From Lineus longissimus (lineage: Eukaryota > Nemertea > Pilidiophora > Heteronemertea > Lineidae), in assembly GCF_910592395.1 (NCBI RefSeq), contig NC_088308.1, positions 23,203,501 through 23,267,500 on the forward strand: a stretch of 64,000 nt of DNA. Reading direction: 5' to 3'. The notes beneath the pieces are model-generated. The model ran no database searches. It saw only the letters and a list, made by a program, of their open reading frames with translations, and had not been told where the DNA came from. Shown here piece by piece: positions 47,961 to 58,294 of the stretch (the stretch's first letter is position 1; every line of letters begins with the position of its first letter). Position numbers and translations under genes: made by a program.

Positions 47961-49460
47961 AAAAGACTTTAGATACCAATGAGTGTGGCCATTAATTAAA
48001 TAAAAAGATGGATTGGTTTGGAAACAGGACTGTAGATGGCATCTCTACAAGGCGCTGTGGAACCAATAACAAAATGCACATGCGAGGGAAACAAAACGGT
48101 GGGCCTGCTGACATGTACATACAGGTGTGCCTAAAGTGACATTAATTCTAATATTGACTACCAAGTCTTAAATAGAACAGATATAAACAATATTGAATGG
48201 GCTCGGTTTCGAAATAGTTGATAAATAACAACAGTTCACATGAGAGGACTGTATATTCCTCAAGATAAAATCATATATATATTGCAACTGCACAAAAAAA
48301 CATTCTACACTATGGCACAGCTGGAATAAGACTAACAAATTCTGAACACAACAACTAACATATACACAAACGGGTTACACCGTAATCCAGCAAAAGGAAT
48401 CAGTTTCATTCCTATGCACATTAAGAATCAAGGTAACAATTCACTTGCCATTCACTATAAGCTTAACTACTTTTCTAACTAGTCAGTCAATTCACAATTT
48501 AGGCACGAACAAATATATGAATACAATAAACAGAAACATCAAGATTTTCATCTACTTTATTTATCTACTATCCTTTATACTTCACATAAATCTTACAAAG
48601 TCGCATGATGATGTTGGCACTCGTATAGACAAGCAAGAGCAAACCGAACACATGTTCTGATGATGTTTTTATCTGGACACCCTAAAATTGAACATGTGAC
48701 ACTGAAGACAAAGCAAGTTGCACATGATGTCCGATCAGCGACTGTACTGTCACTGAGTTATCAAGTCAAAAGATCAACAATAAAATAGTAAGGTCAAAGT
48801 TGTCTTTTTGCAATGCATAGATCAAATTCCACGATGATCCTCTCAGAAGATTCGAAGACAGTAATATTGGCACCGTCTCTAGATTCCAGCAAAAATCAAT
48901 GACTGTCTTTAAAGATACCCTTTGTCGCTGAATTATCAGTTATAATTCTGACCAGTCCACTTGGCATTTCATGTGTTGCAAGTCTTTTCAAATAAAGTCA
49001 AAGATTTCAGATTGTCTAGAGTGCCCTCATTCCTCCTGCTTCTGGTGGTGTTGTCCTATTACATGAAGACTCTTGAAGACTTATTTTTGGGCAATGACTG
49101 AAAAAAAGGTTGGCAAACCAGAAAGAAGGCCACCACAAAACAGAAGAGAGGAAACTGAGGACTGAGGCTCGGTCTGCAGCTAATATCTGTGACATCTTGA
49201 TAAATATGGGAAATCTTAATCCCCAAACAAGCAACCTCCTTTTCGGGGCAGTTATATTCAAAAGTTACTACCCTTGCGCCGGGTGCAAAATGCACGTTCA
49301 TTGGATGGGAAAATTAGATCACATTAGACTATTTATTTAGACAAGAAGAAATAATTTTTAAAATAGTACACAACAGCATATCTGCAGGTATTGTAATGCA
49401 TAATGTTCGACATTTACGATAAATATGCAAAGATTACCTCTTAAATGACATGATTTTATC
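47961..49460. other. Gene-free stretch
   Basis: A+T-rich sequence without exon signals that could be joined. The minus-strand open stretch near 49059-49301 has a hydrophobic run but no recognised domain or supporting splice sites. Confidence 0.4.
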
Positions 49461-49465
49461 CCTTT

Positions 49466-49500
49466 TCTTTCTTTCTTTCTTTCTTTCTTTCCTTTCTTTT
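49466..49500. repeat. CTTT microsatellite
   Basis: A run of about eight TTTC/CTTT tetranucleotides with one interruption. Confidence 0.95.
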
Positions 49501-49589
49501 GTTTCGACATGGCCCAGAAACAGAGAGCATGGCAGCATTGTTATGCTTGGGACGTTTACATAAACATGGTGAAGTAACATTTTAATATC

Positions 49590-49990
49590 AGTTTCATCAT
49601 CCCGTCTATTGATGATATCAGCGGCCTATCACGATTCAATGGTATCTTGCTAATGACTAATCCTTGATGTTATTGGTATTGATGCGGTCTCTTCGTCTCC
49701 AGGCAGCATACTCCAATTAATTAGCTCTCTCCTCAAGGGGGTCTTTGGAGATGGTCAAATTTACCCTTTTTTGCATAGTCTCACCTACCTGCGAGTGGAG
49801 AAGGGATGTTAAAATTACCTTACCTTAAGATAATGTTTCCTCCAACAATGTGTGTCCTATACTGCGTTTGTCCATATCCTCCTGTGTCAGTCCATCCTCA
49901 ATGCTGTCCGAGATTGTGGCTTCATCCTGAATCCGTCTCCCTGCATCATTTACTGTCTATATTGTTGTCTAGTCGAAGCTGGAATTTGAT
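49590..49990. repeat. Diverged segmental duplicate, copy 2, with exon-like module
   Basis: It carries TCTATTGATGATATCAG, GTCTCTTCGTCTCCAGGC and TTACCTTACCTTAAG in the same order as at 47040-47700. On the minus strand the part left of the acceptor-like CAG near 49947 can be read NDAGRRIQDEATISDSIEDG, then TQEDMD, before a stop just ahead of the doubled donor; the downstream minus-strand module at 50727-50926 is related. Confidence 0.5.
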
Positions 49991-50726
49991 TTAAAGCAGT
50001 TAATATTGTGCAGAAATCAACAAGTTTTCTACTTCTTACTCTAGAGCAATTGCTCTGTAGGCCTAAACTTCAGTCTTGGGAGGAATTTGGACTTCTACTT
50101 GGAATCTTCCTGTTGGCCATCTTTGCAGATTTGAATTACATGTATATTTACGCTCAAATCATGTCTTGGCATAATGTTGAAGACTGGTCCTTCTGATTAT
50201 CAACAAAATATCTTGTAACTGAATATATGTCATGATATCTGTTAGCACCAAAGTCCAAACAGTAGCAAATTGACAAATCGTTCATACACTACTCACTTCT
50301 ACCCAACTGTCCATCACATGCTTAGACCCCCATGTTGTCAAGGATCGTAACAATAGGGAGATTTATCACATGTTGAAAGCCATTTCTGCATTTCGTTGGT
50401 GACTACCCAGCATGACCTTATTTGACATACACATGTCAATCAAGTAATGAACTGTGAATGAACGAGCCAATGATAATTAGGCAACGAGAAAAAGGATTCT
50501 ACGCCTCTATAATCGGGAGATGGATTGCCAATACCCTTCAAAGGGAGGCTGCCATGGGTCAGTTTACAACTGCTCTCTCGTGACCCTGCTCCCTGGTTGT
50601 TGATTTACTTCAGTATCCTCTCAGTCGATTAGCTGATGATGTTGATTACAATCCTCCAGCAAAGCTTTTTTATTTTTTTCACTCAAAGGATACAGGTTCA
50701 TGGGGGGAGGGGGGAACTTACCTTAC

Positions 50727-50926
50727 CTTGCATTTCCACCAAGATAAAGTTTGACATCCTCAGCATTCCGTTCCACACAAATGACACTTGATTTGTCTCC
50801 AACATGTCTCTCCCAAATCCTGCTTACAGTCCAGGGGTTGATGTCCTTCCGTGTCATCCATCTCCTTTTCTCTGGGATTGTCATCACAGCATCAGTTCTG
50901 TCACCTTCAGTCATCGTCATCTCCAT
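50727..50926 (-). CDS. Putative exon of an unrecognised minus-strand gene
   Basis: On the minus strand the frame reads MEMTMTEGDRTDAVMTIPEK, RRWMTRKDINPWTVSRIWER, HVGDKSSVICVERNAEDVKL and ends at a strong donor (GCAAG|GTAAGGTAAG). The text is well-behaved, globular-looking protein, better than chance for 66 codons. A candidate first exon at 52062-52033 (ends in phase 2) would join if the acceptor is the CAG just before the ATG; its pyrimidine tract is weak. Two decayed relatives lie at about 47.7 and 49.85 kb. I do not recognise the family and no later exons were assembled. Confidence 0.4.
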
Positions 50927-52032
50927 CCTGGCTCTCCTCTACACTTGTCAAACAGTTGAATGAAAAAAAGATGTAATTGAAACATTTTGATATTTAAGAC
51001 TTAAAAGAAGACAATCATTAAAGATATGTTTTTACATCAAGACATCAGTCCCTTACAACAGAGTGATCATCCTCACAGAATGCTGAAATTCTGGTTGCCG
51101 AGCTGCTTAATCATCAAGTGAGTTATAAACTAGCATTCTTCTGACATTCCTTTTCCCAAGATTCTTGAATCCCAAGTTTCTTTTTTCACAGGTTTTCAAA
51201 TCATTTCTTCTGGCAATACAATGACTAAATGAGACAGTTTTGCTGAAAGCTGAAATTCAGTTGAGTATATTTGACCAAGATCAAAGAGAAATGCCATTCA
51301 TAAGATTTCATTCCGTATGCGTATACGTATACATGTACGTACACGTTGTAGATCTCAACGTCCCTACTGCCCTCATTAATTATTCAAGACGGGCACGGGT
51401 GGCGTCCCCAAATTTGAAATTTACATACAGTGTACACGTGAGTGTGCATACAGGCGCCATGATGCCGGCAGCAGCAAAAAGCGAAATTTTCTCATCGATC
51501 GACCCGAGATCAGAGTAATTTTATCATGTTCAACATGTTCAGATCAGAGCTTTTCATTTTCTTGACGCGCAACTTACAAGAAAGCGCTATGATATTCAGC
51601 GACGGAATGCAACAATGTATTTCGCTATGATGACGAGCAAACCCTCTTCAGATTTCGATTCGGGCCATTTTCGTTTCAAGTTGCTGTCATTTTGGTGTTG
51701 ATTTTGTGTGGAAACTTTCCCAAAAAAGACATCAAAGGAAACTTTAGTTAATTGATTGATAAACTGTATACATTTGGACAACTTCGTCATTCAAAACGCT
51801 GAGAATTCGCCGAAATCATTTCAATGCATGGTTTGAACCATGTCAGATGTGCACCGCAGACGCAAAAAGAGAGGCAGGATGATTTCGGCTCGTTGACCCA
51901 GTGAAATCCACTCAATATTAGATATTTTAGGCCTAACTAATTTCGGAATTCCAAAAGACGATTTGAACCGTGGAAAATGAATAAATGTCAACAAAATTAG
52001 ACAATTTGACAAAATAGAAATGAGAACTCACC

Positions 52033-52062
52033 CGAGATACATCCGACCGAAGGGCGCGTCCA
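52033..52062 (-). CDS. Candidate first coding exon
   Basis: ATGGACGCGCCCTTCGGTCG and the bases after it give MDAPFGRMYLG, then GTGAGTTCTC, an excellent donor. It lies at the edge of the only CpG-richer patch in this area (about 52030-52400), as a promoter-proximal exon would. It may be the start of the gene whose next exon is 50926-50727. Confidence 0.3.
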
Positions 52063-52199
52063 TGAAATAATGAGCGCGAAAGATATCAAACTGAGGCCGA
52101 CGCTGCTGAGAATAGACTCTCTGACCCCTCCCATTTCGACCAATCACGTTGAAGCTACAGACAGGCTGGACAACCTCGTTCTAACAAATTTGTCTTGCT

Positions 52200-52400
52200 A
52201 TATCTCCCTTGCGCACAAAATCCGAGAGATCGGTCAGTGGGGCGAGCCTAGGTTTAGCGGCGGGAAACGGCAGTAGGGAGGTTTCGCAGGCGAACGAAGT
52301 TTGTCAATGGGGCCGGGCGAGGGTGTGACACTTGCCAAGGTCTTTCCGCGGGAAACGGCAATAGGCAGGTTTCAAAGGCCTTTCAAAGAGCTTGGTGAAC
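52200..52400. repeat. G+C-richer repeat with GCGGGAAACGGCA phrases
   Basis: GCGGGAAACGGCAGTAGGGA and GCGGGAAACGGCAATAGGCA occur about 85 bp apart, each followed by GGTTTC. A related motif in the opposite orientation (GCGAAACCTGCCTATTTC) is at about 56335, so the family is dispersed. Confidence 0.55.
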
Positions 52401-53810
52401 GGCGAAGTGCTTAAATGCATTTTATAGAGGTTTTTTTATTTCCCCGATTCCTCCAACATGGATGACACCACAGACATTCGTACTTCCCATTACCTATGAA
52501 CCAGCTGGAAGAGACGCCAAAGAACGGTTACAACCCATCTTGACCCTCAATGTACTCAGCTTTAGTACCAAAGTACCGCGGTGGACCACTACTTCGTCCC
52601 CTGCGACGGATCGACCGTACCAGTCGTGGGGCGAACAGCGACAACAAGCCTGTCGGCTACACCATAGTTCAGCGAGAGAGACACTGGCAGGTTGTGACGA
52701 GGTCTTCATCTCAGTCATCGGTTTCAAGGCTTCATCGAACATTTTCTGCGTATAACATGGAGGATTGACGCGTTTTGTAAAGCTGAGCAATGTCAATACA
52801 TTGATGGTCAAGATGGTTGTGACGATGTCTCTATGTGAAAGCCTTATATTACAGACGATTTCTTAGACAACCTGCAGTCATTCTCCAAAGTAGCGATAAT
52901 ATTCCAGCATAGGTCCGGTAGTGCGCAAGGAGATTGAACCTGCATATAACAAGGCTGATTGCGAAAGTATGTCATGGTCGATAGTTGTTGAAGATGTCTT
53001 CATGTACAGTCCTTGGTTGGCACATCCTGACACCAGTTGTTTTCAATATACGTGTACTCCGCCTCTCTGTATTTCAATATTTTGTATACGACAAAGGAGT
53101 AATAAAGCCCGATCACAGGATCGGAGAAATCCTCTCTAGGACAGAATTTCAAGAGATTGCGACGGTATATGTATGTCTAACAGGTGCGACAATGATAGGT
53201 TGTGACGCTGTCTCCAAAAACAGGCCTTTTATACATACCCTTTTCTGAGATATTTTCTCTCTGGTAAGACAGATTGCAACTGCGGGCATAACTGCTGCGA
53301 CAATATTTCAATATTTAATTTGTATATCAATATTTAATTTAGCTCTCAGTATCAATTCATTTATCACACCAGCACCACTTTCACATCACAGACCATATCT
53401 CAAAAACTGGGTGAGTATAGTAAAAAGTAAAATGTTGCATTTATTTGTTACTACATGACATTCATGATATGTTTTATTACAAAAAAAATATATTTGAAAT
53501 AAATTCGTATGTAAACACATGTAAGCCGTTATTTGTTTTTAATTAGGTGGGTTGCACTTCTTGACACAAGTCACCTGGCTCCTCAAGGTTGGGACAAGCA
53601 ACCACGGACTCCTCCGAAGCTAAGGGCCCTGTGCTTCACAAGCCGATCACCGTGCATTTGTGTCTTTGTAAATTTAATAAGACAATTTATTCCAGCCATT
53701 TCGGATTATATTTATTTTGGTCTCCTCCATTCGAAGTAACAAACATCTATCATAGTCTACCATATAACAAGTCTGGTGGAAAGGATTTCTCGAAAGGACA
53801 TGACACATGA
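52401..53810. other. No supported gene
   Basis: Several short overlapping frames on both strands (for example 52494-52811 minus) have no splice partners or known domains. A weak recurring phrase, TGTGACGA or TGTGACGCT followed by TGTCT, appears near 52695, 52819 and 53203, which hints at an old degenerate repeat. Confidence 0.4.
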
Positions 53811-53853
53811 CTTTTCAGTTGATCTAAGGATCAACTGAAAAGTTGATCCTTAG
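53811..53853. repeat. Two overlapping perfect palindromes
   Basis: CTTTTCAGTTGATC (53811-53824) pairs perfectly with GATCAACTGAAAAG (53829-53842) around the loop TAAG. CTAAGGATCAACT (53824-53836) pairs perfectly with AGTTGATCCTTAG (53841-53853) around GAAA. The middle segment is shared, so only one stem can form at a time. Confidence 0.95.
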
Positions 53854-56160
53854 ACCACTGAGTCTGGCAAAGTTAGGTTCCTTCTATCTTAGAATGAGTT
53901 GATTTTAGGTTACTATATCCAATCACCACAACCCCTGTTTGGAAATCCTTATGGTGGTTGTGGAGGAAGGACATTTTACCATTTGCTCTTGCAATTTTGT
54001 TTAAGATCAAGAAAGGTCTTGCTGCATACGATGCAAACAGCTTCACCCTTGACTTTAGTCACTGCTTGGCATGGCATGTGCCCCCTTTTTCTTCTTATTC
54101 CTGACGACATTCTTTATCAGGTTGCACATTCTCAATCATTTGGTGTGTTTGTCCATTTCATTTTGCACTTCGATTGATTGGGCACCTTGGCGTTTTTGAA
54201 TGTCTGAATATTTTTACAACATCATCTTTTTCGTAACTGAAATAAAGATAACCAGTATGATAAAAACACGGCGCTAGTACACTTCGGTCCTGGTGGTCGT
54301 CCTCGCCCCTCCCTAACCAAAGAAGGACTTTGCCTCGGGAGTCTAGATGCCAGTTTAATGTATCGAGTATTCAATTACAGCTTGCTCATCCTCCACATGG
54401 TCAGTTTTTTGGAACACCAAGTTTTGGCACGGTCTTGGTCTATAGAAGTCTGCGGTTTTAGTTGAGGTTGTAATGTCAGCCAGTTCATTCTAGAAACTTA
54501 TCTTACATTGGGATGGAAATGCGGCAGAAGATTTCTTTCATGCATGTTTCCAGTAAGACAAACCATCAGGCGCTTGTCTAGAGGTCTGTCAGCTTACAGG
54601 ATGCATGTGTTTTTTGTGGACCAATTTTTTTATAAGGGTCAAGCTTAACAGGCAATAGACATTTCTGTTCTAATGCCTGAAAAGTAAATGCAAAATAACT
54701 TACTCCGGCGCCAGCAATCCCTCCTTGGGATTCTATTATCTGAAAATACGATGGGTGATTACTAATCGCACGGTAAGTCTAATGCCAGACGTGGCGCTTG
54801 ACCGTAATCGACAGATGAAGACATTGTGGGCCGCAAGCCAAAATCGGGTATCCAATAAGAGCAGATCATGTTTTTTTTCTCGGTTTTTTTTGCATGACGT
54901 CGGAGGATTCCGAGGTCCAACGGCAAACTAGCTCACTGCCACCGACAGTTTAAATGTTTTTAGAGCTGGCTGGGCTAAAGGCTACATACGTTTTATCACT
55001 GTGGCTATCCACTCCACTATTCAGGGAGGGTTCTAATAAATATTTACAAGCATAATATATTACTCTGACATATACATTACGCTTAACACAATGCCCATGA
55101 GAGAATGGGTAGGATTGGGTTTACTCACCAATGCACCTTTTAAAGCCTGTAAAAATGTAGTGAGAGATGTTATAAGCTTTATTACTCTCACTGAAAAGCC
55201 ATTACTCATTTTCAAATTGGTTTTTGCTCACACTTTACTTGTTCTTTGTTCATGACAAGAAATAAAGGAAAAGAAAACACCCGGTGAATGATATTATTGC
55301 CAAACAGCTGAAAGAAATGTTTTATTTGTTAATAGAATTGGGTTTTTTGGGGCATCTCCCATTTGCATTCCATTTGGTACTGTTTTGACCCACCAATCTG
55401 AACTTCCAGATACTGTGTAACGTACACTCACAAAGAGCAGTCAGTGGCGACACTGAAACAACTGCCTCCTCATGTTCGTAATGCTATCATCTGGACATCT
55501 TATTTCGACCACCGCTTCGGGCTGAGTCTGAGACTGCGTAATCATAAATAGCGACTGCGGCACAAAGGGACACAAGGAGACATACGAAAAGTGTTTGATG
55601 TGACCGAATTTCAAAGCATACGAACGCGAGAATCAACTCCCAAGACAACCTACTGATTAGCTTCTCCCTACACCACGGGTTGGTCCTGGCGATCATCGTA
55701 TCTCTCATCGACATTCTTCTGTCTTGTGCTTTGTTTCCTTCAACGGAAAATGTGTTACATGATTGAATTTCTTTTCTCTCTGTTGTTAATCTGCCGCTCA
55801 ACTTGGCCGGAGATTCATAGGTGGTGCATGAGGGTTAAAACATCCACAGTTGAAATATACATGTGGTACCTCACAGTGGCGACGTAGTTAACAGAAGACT
55901 TTCCTCACGTCTGTATGCATGACATGTATTCATATTTTCTTCAGAAAAAAATCGCCTCGATCTAACTCACAGTGTCACACGGTGGAGTTGTCCGCCTTTG
56001 CGTCCAGTCTTCCCGCTGCGTGTGTTAGCGCGGCCGTGGGTTTCAGTACCGGTGCCTCATCGGACTTCTCAGTGTTGTTGGGCAGTTTTCGCAACCCTTA
56101 CGAACGACGAAGTATGAACGTCTGTGTCATCATGTGCCAATTCAATCCCGCAACACCCGC
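53854..56160. other. Gene-free stretch
   Basis: No exon could be supported. The minus-strand open stretch 55487-55801 has a hydrophobic run (FVCLLVSLCAAVAIYDYA) but no family match or donor in place. A CpG-richer patch lies near 55990-56110. Confidence 0.4.
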
Positions 56161-56165
56161 GAAAG

Positions 56166-56279
56166 TTTTTGCAAACCCCCCGAAACGCCAACGTGAACGC
56201 CTATCCCATTGCCCTAATCACGATGTTGAATAATGGGATAGGTGTTCAGGTTTGTGTTGGGGGCATTGCGAAAACTCAC
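56166..56279. repeat. Foldback (imperfect inverted repeat)
   Basis: TGAACGCCTATCCCATT (56194-56210) faces AATGGGATAGGTGTTCA (56232-56248), and the pairing extends outward with mismatches from GTTTTTGCAAACCCCC to GGGGGCATTGCGAAAAC. The spacer is about 21 bases. Likely a MITE remnant; related GTTTTCGCAA text also lies at 56081. Confidence 0.75.
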
Positions 56280-58294
56280 TATTGTCGATAACGCCACTGA
56301 CATACTTCGTTGCTCGTAACTCTTTGTAAGGCTTGCGAAACCTGCCTATTTCTTACTCAGTGCATTCACACAAGCCTGTTTTGTTTTTAATCGACGTCTA
56401 CGTTTTTGATCTACTTTCTTCGACCATTGTCTCAACAGCTGTTCTGAATGGGAAAAAAATGTGATAATGTTAGGACAGTCCTCTTTTCATGGGCGACGCT
56501 CATACGGAAATAGCGGTTTTAATGTAGACTTACGCCAAATGCCATTGATTTTGCACTGCTCGTTCAGTTTTCTTTTTTCTTCTTCAGAAAGTTGTTGCTT
56601 TTTGTCTAGCTTCTCTGTGTATGAAATTGAAGGTTGACATACATGTTGCGTGCAGTTTAACTCCTCTCCCCTCCCTCAAGTGAGCTACTGATTCGTACTG
56701 CAGACTAGACATACCGGTCTCGACAGCGGAGGCCCAGGAGTCTCAATGTTATTCATTCATAACGGCAACCGAATTAGTAATCATAAAATGATAGAATAGC
56801 CGATTTTTTGCTGATATGACGACTATTCATGATGCCAACCCTGGTTATTGTAACTTGAACAACACTTTATTGCCTCCTCTTCCTTTCTTTCCTGTTCAAC
56901 ATTTCCTTTCCAGTAACTTCCAGAAATGTTATTGAACTAACCTTGTAGTGGCCAGCACATTTTAATTGTCTCTTCTCTCCCTGAAAATATGTGTTAGAAT
57001 TACAGCACTATAGGAAATACCAAATAAGCCTACTAACATGGATAGTCCCAGGAGATTTTTGTAAAATAGTCATCAGAAAAAATTTGGCCAACACCTCGCA
57101 TTGAAAAGTTAATTTTGAAGAAAGGCAACGTATTTTCCAATAATAACGATTGGAAACTTAAAGTGTTCATTCTTAAACATCAAATCTATTTATCTGACGG
57201 AAATGATACATTGTTCGTGTGAGAACTGTGATATATCAATCTGTCCAACACAAAACTTCTTTCTGTTGTCAGGCACTGGGTTGAAGCATGTAGGGTTGTT
57301 CTTTTGCATACCGGTAACGTGATACATTGTACATGTTCTCTTCAATATCTACACCATAAGACACGCGTTTCAAATGTCAGTATATTGAGGGTCAAGAGTG
57401 TTTCATCATTCAAGTTTACGATGTCGTATTTACTCACGCTTGACTCGAAAGAAATGCTCTTTACATGGACTTGTCGCTGTCATATTTTTAATATACTCTT
57501 TTGTAACGTTGCCGTGGAATTTCATTAAATTCCCTGAAGAGCAAGTTTAACAAAGAATTGTAAGTTTATTTCATCAGTGTTTTAAATCCCTTTATAATAT
57601 TTTAGCTGAAATGGCCTACTCTTATCGCTTGTATTTCGCCATACATGTACATGTACATACAAGATGCGCCCATTTTTAGGAGAAATGACGTATCCAGGAA
57701 CAGTTTTGTGACATTCATCGTTGAAATTCTGATAACAGATGTCATGCAAAAGGGATGCAACAGATAAACTTAACGAGAATGAAAAGTGAATCTTGGACAG
57801 CAACAGTTCACCTTCCGTGGCCACATTTCGGGCTACATTCTTAGAATTTTCCGTAAAAGGAAGACCTGAGATGAAACTCGAGGCCGACTTCAAATGTTAT
57901 ACAATATGTCTTACTGTAAATATTATTGCATCTGTCTAAGTGCATCGCTGAAAGAAAAATGGAATGTTGACGGAAAATAGACCTATGGAAGATTTCGGGC
58001 CTTTTGTTTGGGTGGGGGGGGGGGGGGCTGATTGAGTGCCCCTGCGAGTCCATGAACGAGTACGTACTTTACCTTGTTGTAAAGCAATAAGTTGCGACCG
58101 GTCTTATACCGATGTACGTGGTGTTTAGGCTGATGCAAGCATCTGATCGTGGAGCTATATCACATGATTACGCATACTGGTATACCGCGAAGGTATCAGT
58201 TGTGACTGCAGAAATCTCACTCGGCCGTATTGGTCTGAAGGAGACGAGATATTTTCGAACTTGCGCTCGCCGAAAAACACTAAATTAGACGTTT
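56280..58294. other. Gene-free stretch with a G-run
   Basis: No exon set was found. A minus-strand open stretch at 57582-57893 reads through ACATGTACATGT sequence and is not supported. A G homopolymer lies near 58013-58027. Confidence 0.4.

Noticed and set aside
49016-49301. Overlapping minus-strand frames with a hydrophobic segment
   Set aside because: No family resemblance and no usable splice sites around them.
55487-55801. Minus-strand frame with a hydrophobic run and Arg-rich start
   Set aside because: No known domain, no partner exon, and composition resembles chance readthrough.
57582-57893. 103-codon minus-strand frame
   Set aside because: It reads through an ACATGTACATGT repeat and has no splice-supported boundary.
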